DNA from: Phycisphaerae bacterium
GTDB taxonomy: Bacteria > Planctomycetota > Phycisphaerae > JAJVII01
Assembly: GCA_022072085.1 (NCBI GenBank)
Contig: JAJVII010000006.1
Span: 78,814 to 142,813 of the forward strand
Reading direction: 5' to 3'
DNA: 64,000 nt
Made by a program: the position numbers and the translations under genes. The notes below the pieces were generated by a model. It searched no databases, was not told where the DNA came from, and was given only the letters and a program-made list of their open reading frames with translations. This document shows, one piece after another, positions 45,948-54,660 of the stretch (its first letter is position 1; each line of letters starts with the position of its first letter).

Positions 45948-47078
45948 ATGAACCCAACGCCGGATCGCGAACGACTCGAGCCGCTGCTTCGCCTGCACAT
46001 GACCGAGGGCGTCGGGTCGGTGACGTTCGCCAATCTCATGGACCGCTTCGGCTCGCCGGAGGCGGCGCTGGGGGCGTCGGTCCTGCAACTCCAGGGCGTG
46101 CCCGGGATCGGCGAGGCGACGGCTGAGCGGATCGCCGCGTCGCGCGACCGCGTCGACGTGGCCGGCGAACTGGAGTTGATCGAGCGGCACGGGGTCACGG
46201 TCCTGACACAGCACGACGCGGCCTACCCCTACCCCCTGCGGCACATCCCCGACCCGCCGGCTGTGCTCTACGTCCAGGGTACGCTGGCCGAGGCCGACAA
46301 CGTCTCGGTGGCCATCGTCGGCTCGCGGCGGTGCAGCCGCTACGGTTTCGAGCAGGCCGAGCGGTTTGCCCACCTGCTGGCTCGGGCGGGCATCACCGTC
46401 GTCAGCGGCATGGCCCGCGGCATCGACGGGGCGGCCCACCAGGGGGCGCTCGCCGGCGGCGGGCGAACGGTGGCGGTGCTGGGTTGCGGGCTGTCGATCA
46501 CCTATCCCCCCGAGCACGACAAGCTGCGCGGGCAGATCGCGGCCGCAGGTGCGGTCGTCAGCGAATTCCCCATGCGCGTCGAGCCGTCGGGCAGCAACTT
46601 TCCGCGGCGGAACCGCATCATCGCGGGCCTGTCGCTGGGCACGCTGGTCATCGAGGCGGCCAGCCGCAGCGGGGCCCTGATCACCGCCCGGCTGGCGGGC
46701 GAATACAACCGCGAGATATTCGCCGTCCCCGGGCGAATCGACTCGCCCTTCAGCCAGGGCCCGCACGACCTGATCCGCGACGGGGCCAAGCTGGTGCAAT
46801 GCCTGGACGATATCCTGGACGAACTGGGCGAGGTCGGCCGGGCCATCCGCCCGCCCGGCGACGACCCGCTGGGCGACGAGGTCCCGCTGGTGAAGCTGAC
46901 CGCCGACGAGGAGCGGCTGCTGGCGGCGATGGACGCCGAGCCGCGCGGCATCGAGGAACTGGCGGCTCTGTCCCGGGCGCCGCTGCCGGAAGTGATGAGC
47001 CTGCTGACGCAGTTGCAGCTCAAGAGCCAGGTGTCGCAGTTGCCGGGACAGATGTTCATCCGCCGCGGGCGGCGGTGA
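45948..47078 (+). CDS. dprA: DNA processing protein DprA
   Basis: The product has 376 residues and loads RecA on incoming single-stranded DNA during transformation. The start is taken at ATG 45948; a TTG eight codons earlier is possible. An N-terminal helix-hairpin-helix segment (GVPGIGEATAERIAAS) is followed by the Rossmann core SVAIVGSRRCSRYGFEQAERFA, VVSGMARGIDGAAHQGAL, AVLGCGLSITYPPEH, EFPMRVEPSGSNFPRRNRIIAGLSLGTLVIEAASRSGALITA and FAVPGRIDSPFSQGPHDLIRDGAKLV, all diagnostic. The C-terminal 65 residues look like the winged-helix DprA domain. No other competence genes are nearby. Confidence 0.94.
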   Translation: MNPTPDRERLEPLLRLHMTEGVGSVTFANLMDRFGSPEAALGASVLQLQGVPGIGEATAERIAASRDRVDVAGELELIERHGVTVLTQHDAAYPYPLRHIPDPPAVLYVQGTLAEADNVSVAIVGSRRCSRYGFEQAERFAHLLARAGITVVSGMARGIDGAAHQGALAGGGRTVAVLGCGLSITYPPEHDKLRGQIAAAGAVVSEFPMRVEPSGSNFPRRNRIIAGLSLGTLVIEAASRSGALITARLAGEYNREIFAVPGRIDSPFSQGPHDLIRDGAKLVQCLDDILDELGEVGRAIRPPGDDPLGDEVPLVKLTADEERLLAAMDAEPRGIEELAALSRAPLPEVMSLLTQLQLKSQVSQLPGQMFIRRGRR

Positions 47079-47106
47079 ACCCGACCTTACTCTCACAGGA
47101 CGCCGC

Positions 47107-49818
47107 ATGAGCATCGAAAAGGAAATCGCCTGCGTCATCCTCTGTGCCGGCAAGGGCACGCGGATGCAGTCGGACACAACGCACAAGGTCTGCTTCCCCA
47201 TCGCCGGGCGGCCGGCCATCTGCCGCATCCTGGACACCTTCAAGAGCGTGGGCATCGCCCGCGTGATGGCCGTCGTCGGCGACAAGGCCGGCCAGGTCAT
47301 GCAGACCATCGCCGCCGACCACCCGGCCGTCAGCTACGTCTATCAGGGCGACCAGAAGGGAACCGGCCACGCCGCCCAGATCGCCGCCGACGCCCTGGAG
47401 CGGCTGGGCTACGACGGGCTGATCATGGTGACGATGGGCGACAAGTTCATCGAACCGCACGCCATCCGCCAACTCACCGAGGCCTACGTCCGCACCGGCG
47501 CGGACCTGATCTTCACCGTGGCCGCCAAGGCCGACGCCCCCGACGCCGGACGCGTCATCCTCGACGCCCGGGGCGAACAGGTGCTCGCCTCCATCGAGGT
47601 CCGCGACATCCAGCGGGCGAGAATCCTGGGCGGGTTCGCCCGGTTGGCGGCCCGCGGCAAGGCCGTCGCCCGTGAGCAGCTTCGCCGCGTCGCCGCCGCC
47701 GAGATCGCCAACGCGGCCAAGCAGGCCCAGGCCCTGGGGCCGAAACTGGCCGACTTGCTGGTCGGCGACGGCGACGTGCCCGCCAGCCGGTTGGCTGATC
47801 TGCTCGGGCCCGACGCCGGGACTTTCAAGGTCGCCGGCGGACGCCTGACCGCGGACGAAGTGGAGCGGGCAGCCAAGTTCGTCAACGTGTCCCTCTACCT
47901 CGGCCGGGCCCGGGCGATGTACGACGCGCTGGGCCGCCTGCGTCCGGACAACGCCCAGGGCGAGTTCTACCTGCCCGACGTGGTCCGCCTGCTGGCTGAC
48001 GCCCACGACCCGCAGGGCCAACCGCTCTACAAGGTCCGCGCCCACCAGTTGGCCGACCACAACGACGTGCTCGGTTTCAACAACCCGCAGGAACTGCTGG
48101 CGATCGAGGATCACCTCCGCCGCAGCCGCGACCGGATGCAGGCCGACGAGCGCACCGGGCCGGTGCGCAAGCTGGGCGGCGGGCATCTCAAGCCGCTCAA
48201 GAAATGGATCGAGCTGTTCGAAGCGTTCGGCCCGCGGCTGCGCAAAACCCTCAAGGAACTCTACGGTCCCAACGAGGCGTTCCTCAAGCAGCGGCGGCAG
48301 GAATACCTGCGCGTACTGCGGCGCTACGGGCGGCGGTTCGGCGCCGACGCAGAGGTCATCGTCGTGCGGGCGCCGGGGCGCATCAACCTGATGGGCCGGC
48401 ATGTCGATCACCGCGGCGGCCACGTGAACGTGATGGCCATCAACCGCGAGGTGGTGATGGTTGCCGGACCGCGGACCGACGACACCGTCCGGATGACGCA
48501 CGTGCAGGCCGGGCAGTTTCCCGACCAGGAGTTCTCCATCGGCAAGCTCATCGGCTCGCTGGTCTGGGACGACTGGCTGAGCTACGTTAACAGCCGCCAG
48601 GTGCAGCAGATGGTCCTGGACAGTCGCGGGGACTGGAGCAACTACGTCAAGGCCGCCGTGGTGCGGCTCCAGCAGCAGTATCGCGACGTGCGCGTGCTGG
48701 GCATGGATGTCGCGGTGACGGGCAACATCCCGATGGCCGCCGGACTGTCCAGCAGCAGCGCGATGGTCGTCGCCGCCGCCGAGAGCTGCGTCGCCCTCAA
48801 CCGGCTCGATGTGACCCCGCAGCAGTTCGTCGACCTGTGCGGCCAGGGCGAATGGTTCGTCGGCAGCCGCGGCGGGGCCGCCGACCACGCGGGCATCCGC
48901 ATGGGCCGGCGCGGCAGCGTCGCCCGGGTCCGCTTCTTCCCGTTCGCGGTCGAGGAGATGTACGACTTCCCCGCCGGCTACTCCCTTCTGGTGGCCAACA
49001 GCCACCTCAAGGCCACCAAGAGCGACGCGGCCCGCGACCAGTTCAACCAGCGCGTCGCGGCCTATGAGTTCGGCTTCATGATGTTGAAGGACCGCTTCCC
49101 ACGCCATCGTCACCTGCTCACGCATCTGCGCGACGTGAACCCCCGGCGGCTGGGGGTGACCGTCAGCGCCATCTACCGCATGCTGACCAAGCTGCCGATG
49201 TCCATCCGGCCGGACGAGCTTGCCAAGTCCATCAGCGAGGAGCACCACAAGGATATCGCCCGCATCCGCGGCTCGCACCGCGACCCCGAGTTCTACCCGA
49301 TCCGCGAGGTGGTGCTCTACGGCATCGCCGAGTGCGAGCGCAGCGCGATGGCCCGCGACCTGCTGGCCGCCGGCGACCTGGGGCGGTTCGGCCTGCTCAT
49401 GGCCCGCAGCCACGACGGCGACCGCGTCGCCGCCTGCACCGTCCGCGACCGCCGGGCCGCCTGCCGCGACTACGCCTTCGACGTTTCCGACACGGCCTTG
49501 AGGTCGCTCATCGTCGATCTCCAGAGCGAGAACCCCGACCGCGTCCTGGGCGCCCAGCTCTGGATGCAGCCGGGCGGCTACCGCTGCTCCATGCCGCAGA
49601 TCGACCAGATGGTGGACCTGGCTGCGAGCGTCCCCGGCGTGGTCGGGGCCCAGCTTTCCGGCGCCGGGCTGGGCGGGTGCGTGATGGTGCTGGCGGCCGA
49701 TGACGCGGTGAACGACGCCCGCCGGATTCTCGTTGACGGCTACTACGCCCCCAACAAGCTCGACGCGGCCATCGAGGTCTGCATCCCCGTCCAGGGCAGC
49801 GGGCTGCTGGAACTCTGA
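47107..49818 (+). CDS. Fusion of a GlmU-like nucleotidyltransferase and a galactokinase-like GHMP kinase
   Basis: The product has 903 residues in two enzymes. Residues about 1-300 are a nucleotidyltransferase: ACVILCAGKGTRMQSDTTHKVCFPIAGRPAI is the GlmU-type start (LxxGxGTRM...KP), with QKGTGHAAQIAADAL and MVTMGDKFIEP following. Residues about 419-903 are a GHMP kinase: VRAPGRINLMGRHVDHRGG at about 421-439 is the galactokinase signature, NIPMAAGLSSSSAMVVAAAE at about 539-558 the ATP-binding loop, and a late SGAGLGGCVMVLA the third motif. Together they could make a sugar-1-phosphate and then an NDP-sugar from a free sugar, as FKP does for fucose with a different nucleotidyltransferase. The sugar is unknown. 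Confidence 0.88.
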   Translation: MSIEKEIACVILCAGKGTRMQSDTTHKVCFPIAGRPAICRILDTFKSVGIARVMAVVGDKAGQVMQTIAADHPAVSYVYQGDQKGTGHAAQIAADALERLGYDGLIMVTMGDKFIEPHAIRQLTEAYVRTGADLIFTVAAKADAPDAGRVILDARGEQVLASIEVRDIQRARILGGFARLAARGKAVAREQLRRVAAAEIANAAKQAQALGPKLADLLVGDGDVPASRLADLLGPDAGTFKVAGGRLTADEVERAAKFVNVSLYLGRARAMYDALGRLRPDNAQGEFYLPDVVRLLADAHDPQGQPLYKVRAHQLADHNDVLGFNNPQELLAIEDHLRRSRDRMQADERTGPVRKLGGGHLKPLKKWIELFEAFGPRLRKTLKELYGPNEAFLKQRRQEYLRVLRRYGRRFGADAEVIVVRAPGRINLMGRHVDHRGGHVNVMAINREVVMVAGPRTDDTVRMTHVQAGQFPDQEFSIGKLIGSLVWDDWLSYVNSRQVQQMVLDSRGDWSNYVKAAVVRLQQQYRDVRVLGMDVAVTGNIPMAAGLSSSSAMVVAAAESCVALNRLDVTPQQFVDLCGQGEWFVGSRGGAADHAGIRMGRRGSVARVRFFPFAVEEMYDFPAGYSLLVANSHLKATKSDAARDQFNQRVAAYEFGFMMLKDRFPRHRHLLTHLRDVNPRRLGVTVSAIYRMLTKLPMSIRPDELAKSISEEHHKDIARIRGSHRDPEFYPIREVVLYGIAECERSAMARDLLAAGDLGRFGLLMARSHDGDRVAACTVRDRRAACRDYAFDVSDTALRSLIVDLQSENPDRVLGAQLWMQPGGYRCSMPQIDQMVDLAASVPGVVGAQLSGAGLGGCVMVLAADDAVNDARRILVDGYYAPNKLDAAIEVCIPVQGSGLLEL

Positions 49819-49840
49819 TCGGGGATATTCTTCATCGTTC

Positions 49841-49978
49841 AGTTGGCCGCAGAGACGCAGAGGCGCTGAGGGAAAGGACTTGGACCAAGACGGGCATCAG
49901 AGCCGACCAAAACACTTCAACGCAACGCCTTTGACAAGCCATTGTCCCTCTGCGACTCAGCGCCTCAGCGGCCAATTC
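49841..49978. repeat. Intergenic inverted phrase repeat (CGCTGAGGCGCTGAGG phrase)
   Basis: The left arm (49841-49873) is AGTTGGCCGCAGAGACGCAG then AGGCGCTGAGGGA. The right arm (49945-49978) is TCCCTCTGCGACTCAGCGCC then TCAGCGGCCAATT. The spacer is about 71 bp. It lies between the converging fusion-kinase and ferredoxin genes. A half copy of the same phrase follows argH at 24583. Confidence 0.75.
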
Positions 49979-50009
49979 TGAAAAGTCCTGATCGGCCGAC
50001 GGGCCCGCC

Positions 50010-50657
50010 TCAACGATTGGGCTGAACGACGATCGACCGCGGATCCGTCGGGCAGCGGAACTCGCACACGCCGCAGCCGGTGCAGCCGTCGGGCTCGACG
50101 ACGACCCGGGCCAGGCCGGCGCCCTCATGTGAGCCCTCCAGGTGAATCGCCGCCTTGCCGATCGGGCAGGTGTCGACGCAGAGCGTGCAGGCCTCCCCGC
50201 CGGAGCGCAGGCAGCGTCCGGCGTCCACCTCGGCCAGACCCATGCGGATCTGTTCGCGCGACGTGACGACCAGGGCCCGCGGCTGGCAGGCGGGCATGCA
50301 GGCCAGCGAGTCGCACAGCACGCAGGGCTGGGTCTGGGCGTTGATGACCGGCTTGGCGTCGCGCGGCCCGCCGGGCCCGGCGACCAGGTAGATCGCCTCG
50401 GCCGGACAGGCCGTCACGCAGTCGCCGCAGCCGGTGCAGGTCCGCAGGAAGGCGTCTTCCGGCAACGCCCCGGGGGGGCGCAGCAGTCGCGGCTGGGCGG
50501 GGTCGGCCTGCATCCGAGCCGCCCGCTCGACGGCCTCCAGCTTCTTCTGCACGAACCCGGCCAGCGGGCCGAGCAGCGACGCGAACCCCTCGCGGAAGAA
50601 CCCGCGCCGGTCGGCCGGTCGGTCTTCGATCGGGATGTCTTCATGACGTTCGGCCAT
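50010..50657 (-). CDS. NapF/NapG-like ferredoxin with several [4Fe-4S] sites
   Basis: The product has 215 residues. Ferredoxin motifs are CTGCGDCVTACP at about residues 73-84, a second set CVLCDSLACMPACQP at about 111-125, a third with CTLCVDTCPIGKA at about 156-168, and CTGCGVCEFRCP at about 191-202. These are the 4Fe-4S domains of MauM/NapG-type proteins. The start RPADRRGFFREGF is Tat-like but is not followed by a clear hydrophobic core, so the protein may be cytoplasmic. Electron transfer to a reductase is likely, but no nap or other redox partner is nearby. Confidence 0.85.
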   Translation of the reverse strand: MAERHEDIPIEDRPADRRGFFREGFASLLGPLAGFVQKKLEAVERAARMQADPAQPRLLRPPGALPEDAFLRTCTGCGDCVTACPAEAIYLVAGPGGPRDAKPVINAQTQPCVLCDSLACMPACQPRALVVTSREQIRMGLAEVDAGRCLRSGGEACTLCVDTCPIGKAAIHLEGSHEGAGLARVVVEPDGCTGCGVCEFRCPTDPRSIVVQPNR

Positions 50658-50690
50658 ACCGTCAACTATAGTCGATGCGGATCGAACCCC

Positions 50691-51878
50691 TCACAGTTGA
50701 ATCACCATCGGCGGCTGGATTGCGTACTTCGCCAGCTTGGCGGCGTCCACGGTCACGCCCAGGCCCAGCCCGGCCATCGCCCGGCCGCGCCCGCCCAGGG
50801 CGAACCGCGGCGAGGGGTTCGTGATGTCGTCGCCCAGCAGCAGTCGGCCGAAACTGCCCTCGGCCCACCGCACGTCGCGTACCAGCGCGAGGAACCACCG
50901 CCCGGCGGCCGAGAGAATGCCAGTCTCGCCGACCATACAGCCGAGCTGGCAGCCGAGGCCCGCGGCAGCCGCCCGCTCTGCCAACTGGAGCGATGCCAGC
51001 AGTCCGCCGTTCTTGCTGATGCGGATATTGAACAGGTCCACCGACCGCGACTGGATCAGCCGGTCGGCGTCGGGAGGGGTGACCAGCGATTCGTCGGCCA
51101 TGAACGGGATCACGCTGTTTTCGCGAAGGTCGGCCAGTGCCGCGTCGTGCTCGCGGGCCATCGGCTGCTCCAGCGAGGCGATGGGCAGGTCGGCCATGCG
51201 CGCGATCCAGTCGGCCGCCTGCTTGGGCGAGAAGGCTGCGTTGGCGTCCACGCGGATCGAACCTCGGCCGGACTTGATGAGCCGCCGCATTCGCTGAGCG
51301 GCCCACTCCAGGATTTCGCGGTCGCCGGGGCCGCCGACCTTGAACTTGAAGTGGCCCAGTCGCAGCAGCCGCTGGAGCCGCCACTTCCGCCGAACCTTCG
51401 CGGGCTCGCCGGCCGAGATGACGGCGCTGTAGCGGACCTTCTCCAGCGAGCCGGGGCAGCGGAACAGCCGCGAGCCCATCCAGCCGGCGATCTCCTCCAG
51501 GCTGCGGCGGAAGGTGCGGCTGTAGGCGTCCAGCAGCGCCAGCTCGACGGCGGCCCGGGCCGAGGCGATCACGCGGCCGGCGCCGTCGGTGAACGGCAGG
51601 TCGTTGACCATCCCCAGCAGGTCGCTGAAGCGGTCCGGCCGGATCGGCAGGATGCGGTCGATCAACACGTCGCGGACCGCCGCGGCTGCCGAGTCGAGCG
51701 TCTCGCCGCTGACATAGGGCCGCGGCACGGATTCGCCGTAGCCGACCGCGCCGTTGCCCAGTTCGGCTTCGACGACGAGGTTCTCGGTGAGGCTGCGCTC
51801 GGCGGCGGCGTGGCGGAACTTCACCCGCATCGGCAGGCTGATCCGGTGAACCGTCAATCGGTGGACGTGATTGGGCAT
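50691..51878 (-). CDS. Enolase-superfamily racemase/epimerase (MLE subgroup)
   Basis: The product has 395 residues. The KxK motif FKFKVGG is at about residues 172-178, with metal ligands in IRVDANAAF (about 203-211), LEQP (about 228-231) and MADESLV (about 254-260), and the second catalytic lysine in RISKNGG (about 279-285). This set defines the muconate-lactonising/dipeptide-epimerase group. Substrate could be a dipeptide (Ala-Glu epimerase) or a lactone; a peptidoglycan-dipeptide role would suit the M19 dipeptidase gene 3 kb away but is not shown. The start MPNHVHRL is adequate. Confidence 0.88.
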   Translation of the reverse strand: MPNHVHRLTVHRISLPMRVKFRHAAAERSLTENLVVEAELGNGAVGYGESVPRPYVSGETLDSAAAAVRDVLIDRILPIRPDRFSDLLGMVNDLPFTDGAGRVIASARAAVELALLDAYSRTFRRSLEEIAGWMGSRLFRCPGSLEKVRYSAVISAGEPAKVRRKWRLQRLLRLGHFKFKVGGPGDREILEWAAQRMRRLIKSGRGSIRVDANAAFSPKQAADWIARMADLPIASLEQPMAREHDAALADLRENSVIPFMADESLVTPPDADRLIQSRSVDLFNIRISKNGGLLASLQLAERAAAAGLGCQLGCMVGETGILSAAGRWFLALVRDVRWAEGSFGRLLLGDDITNPSPRFALGGRGRAMAGLGLGVTVDAAKLAKYAIQPPMVIQL

Positions 51879-51994
51879 AGTCGTTCCGCTGCCGGGCGGC
51901 AGGCCTGGTCCGATGCTCGTTGCATTCTAGCCGGGGGCTTCTATCATGGAAACGCGAAAACGAAGTCGCAATCGCCTGGCGCGATGGAGTGGAC

Positions 51995-53092
51995 ATGAAA
52001 CGGCTGACGGTGAGCCAGCTGAGCCGGAGTTTCGGCGAGGTCCGCGCGGTGGACGCGATGGACCTGGTCGTCGAGCCGGGGGAGATGTTCTTCCTGCTGG
52101 GGCCCAGCGGCTGCGGCAAGACGACGCTTCTGCGGATGCTGGCCGGCTTCGTCACGCCCGACGGCGGCACGATCCACCTGGGCGATCGCGACGTGACCGC
52201 CCTGCCCGCCCACCGCCGCAACTGCGGCATGGTCTTCCAGAACTACGCCCTGTGGCCGCACATGACGGTGGCCCAGAACATCGAGTTCGGCCTCCAGGTG
52301 CGCCGCGCCCCGTCCGCCGCCCGCCGCGAGCGGGTCGAGCGAATGCTTCAGACTGTCCGCATGGAAGGCCTGGGCGGCCGCATGCCCGCGCAGCTCTCGG
52401 GCGGCCAGCAGCAGCGGGTCGCGCTGGCCCGGGCGCTGGCGATCGAGCCGGACCTGCTGTTGCTGGACGAGCCGCTGAGCAACCTGGACGCGAAACTGCG
52501 GGTCGAGATGCGGGCCGAGATCCTCCGCATCTGCCGGGCCACCGGCGTCACCACCGTCTACGTCACGCACGACCAGAAGGAAGCCCTCTCGATGGCCGAC
52601 CGGCTGGCCGTCGTCGACCGCGGGCGGATCGTGCAGATCGGCCCGCCGCGCGAGGTCTACCTGCGGCCGCGGACGAAGTTCGTCGCCGACTTTCTCGGCC
52701 AGACCAACTTCGTCGCCGCAACGGTGAACGCCGTGGGCGGCGGGCGCGTGCGGCTGGCGGCGGCCGGGCTGGGCGAACTGGTCGGCGTTCACGACGGCAA
52801 CGGCCTGTCAGCCGGCAGCCGTGTGCTCTGCTCCATCCGGCCGGAGGTCGTGCAGTTCGTGACTGACCCGGCAGCCGGCGGCGAGAACCGCTTCGACGCC
52901 CGGCTGGTCGAGAGCGTCTACCTCGGCGAGATGGCGCAGCATCGGCTGGAGCTGCCCGACGGGGCGGCCATGACGGTGTTCGAGCTTCCGCCGCGCATCG
53001 CCGGCGGATCGGCTGGGCCGGCGCCGGTCCGCTGCCGTGTCGCGCCGGAAGACGTGGTGATTCTACCGCATGACGGCCCGGACGAATCATGA
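51995..53092 (+). CDS. ABC transporter ATP-binding protein (iron/polyamine type)
   Basis: The product has 365 residues. Walker A LLGPSGCGKTT at about residues 34-44, the Q loop VFQNYALWPHMTV at about 81-93, the signature LSGGQQQRVALARAL at about 133-147 and Walker B LLLLDEPLSNLD are intact, with the H loop VYVTHDQKEAL. A C-terminal TOBE domain (residues about 240-365) is typical of the Fe3+, spermidine or maltose group. The ATG at 51995 follows GGAGTGGAC. It overlaps the solute-binding gene by ATGA, but no permease gene is present nearby. Confidence 0.92.
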   Translation: MKRLTVSQLSRSFGEVRAVDAMDLVVEPGEMFFLLGPSGCGKTTLLRMLAGFVTPDGGTIHLGDRDVTALPAHRRNCGMVFQNYALWPHMTVAQNIEFGLQVRRAPSAARRERVERMLQTVRMEGLGGRMPAQLSGGQQQRVALARALAIEPDLLLLDEPLSNLDAKLRVEMRAEILRICRATGVTTVYVTHDQKEALSMADRLAVVDRGRIVQIGPPREVYLRPRTKFVADFLGQTNFVAATVNAVGGGRVRLAAAGLGELVGVHDGNGLSAGSRVLCSIRPEVVQFVTDPAAGGENRFDARLVESVYLGEMAQHRLELPDGAAMTVFELPPRIAGGSAGPAPVRCRVAPEDVVILPHDGPDES

Positions 53093-54612
53093 CCCGCAAC
53101 CGATCCAGTCGGCCGATCGTCGTCGCGGTGCTCGCAGCGTTCGCGCTGCTGCTGGGTGTGCCGTTCCTGCTGCGCCCGCCGCAGGCGAAATACGAGAACG
53201 CCCTGACGCTGGTGATCATCAGCTCGCACGACGAGCACGTGAAGAGGGAGTTCGAGCGGGCTTTCTCGAAATGGCACCAGGAGAAGTTCGGTCGTCCGGT
53301 CCGCATCGACTGGCGCAACATCGGCGGCGGCGGGGAGGTCACAACCTACCTGGCCGATCAGTACACGGGCATGCGTCAGCAGGCCTGGGGACGCAACAGG
53401 TTGCCCGACAAGCTGAACTGGCCCGCGATCGACGGGGTCGCGGCGCCGGCCGACGGCGACGACCTCGCAGTCCTGGCCCGCGCCCGCGAGAAGCTGCGAA
53501 CCGTCGGCATCGGTATCGACGTCATCTTCGGCGGTGGCGACTACCGGCACAACCAATACAGGGACGCTGGGTTCCTCACGCCGCTGACTCCGCCGGCCGA
53601 CTATCTGGCCAACGTGCCGGCGGAACTGGGCGGCGTGCGGCTCTACGACGAGTATTACTACTGGCTGGGGGCCTGCCTGTCGCGGTTTGGGATCATCGCC
53701 AACAACGTCGTCTGCCGCACGCTCGGGGTGGATCCGCCGGCCACCTGGGCCGACCTAGCCAGGCCCGAGTTCGTCGGCAACCTGGCGCTGGCCGACCCCA
53801 ACTTTTCGGGATCGGCCGGCGTCTGCTACGAACTGGTGCTCCAGAAGCACGGCTGGGCCGAGGGCTGGCCGATGCTCGCCCGAATCGCCGCCAACGCCCG
53901 CTACTTCGGCTCCAGTTCGACGATGGTCGGGCAGGACGTCAGCCGCGGCGAGGCGGCCGCCGGCATGGTGATCGATTACTACGGCCGCACGCAAGTGGAC
54001 TACCTCGGGCATGGCCGCCTGGTCTACGTGAATCCAGCCAACGCGACCGCGACGACGGCCGACCCGATCTCCGTCTGCCGGGGCGCCTTGCACGAGGAAC
54101 TGGCCCGGCGGTTCGTCGATTTCGTCGTCGGCGTCGAGGGGCAGAAGCTCTGGATGGGCCGCGTCGGCACGTCTGGCGGGCCCGAGAAGTTTGCGCTCTA
54201 TCGCCCGCCTATCCGCAAGGACATCTACCGCGACTTCGCTGCCGAAATGATCTTCACCGAGGACCTCTACACCGACCTGACGGGCTTCAACATGAACGGC
54301 CGCGACATCGGACGCCGCTCCGCGCTGCTCGGGGCGATGATGCGGGCCGCGTTCATCGACAATGCCGACCTGCTCAAGGCCGCGACGACCGCCGCCCGGC
54401 GGGCAGGGCCCGATAGCGCGGCGGCGCAGGAGCTGGAAGCCCTTCCCTTCGCCGAGGGCGACCGCAAGAGCCCGGCTGAGGGGACGATGTGGAACCGGGC
54501 CGACCTCATCCGGCATGCCGACGGCCTGGAGCGGCAGGACCAGGAAGGGAAGCTCTACGCGCTGTTCCACGCGAAGTACCTGCGCGTCCTTGAGCTGGCT
54601 GACGGGAAGTGA
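53089..54612 (+). CDS. ABC transporter substrate-binding protein (iron-type)
   Basis: The product has 507 residues. A signal/anchor helix (VVAVLAAFALLLGVPFLL) is followed by the family-1/6 binding-protein pattern LTLVIISSHDEHVKREFERAFSKWHQEKFGRPVRIDW and DVIFGGGDYRHNQYRDAGFL, then PATWADLARPEFVGNLALADPNFSGSAGVCYEL and VDFVVGVEGQKLWM, as in Fe3+ and thiamine-binding proteins. It lacks a lipobox cysteine. It is larger than typical (about 350), with an extra C-terminal helical region of over 100 residues. It is translationally coupled to the ATPase gene. The transported substrate cannot be assigned. Confidence 0.85.
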   Translation: MTRNRSSRPIVVAVLAAFALLLGVPFLLRPPQAKYENALTLVIISSHDEHVKREFERAFSKWHQEKFGRPVRIDWRNIGGGGEVTTYLADQYTGMRQQAWGRNRLPDKLNWPAIDGVAAPADGDDLAVLARAREKLRTVGIGIDVIFGGGDYRHNQYRDAGFLTPLTPPADYLANVPAELGGVRLYDEYYYWLGACLSRFGIIANNVVCRTLGVDPPATWADLARPEFVGNLALADPNFSGSAGVCYELVLQKHGWAEGWPMLARIAANARYFGSSSTMVGQDVSRGEAAAGMVIDYYGRTQVDYLGHGRLVYVNPANATATTADPISVCRGALHEELARRFVDFVVGVEGQKLWMGRVGTSGGPEKFALYRPPIRKDIYRDFAAEMIFTEDLYTDLTGFNMNGRDIGRRSALLGAMMRAAFIDNADLLKAATTAARRAGPDSAAAQELEALPFAEGDRKSPAEGTMWNRADLIRHADGLERQDQEGKLYALFHAKYLRVLELADGK

Positions 54613-54660
54613 CGAGAGGGGCTTGGTCCGGCCTGACGGGCGTGGGACAATCGCCGGCGG

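Noticed and set aside
47056..49413. A 785-codon minus strand frame
   Set aside because: It is antisense to the nucleotidyltransferase-kinase fusion, whose motifs are intact in both halves.
24583..49978. The intergenic phrase repeats as CRISPR arrays or insertion sequences
   Set aside because: Repeat units are only 8-15 bp with no uniform spacers, arms are inverted rather than direct arrays, and no cas or transposase gene is present.
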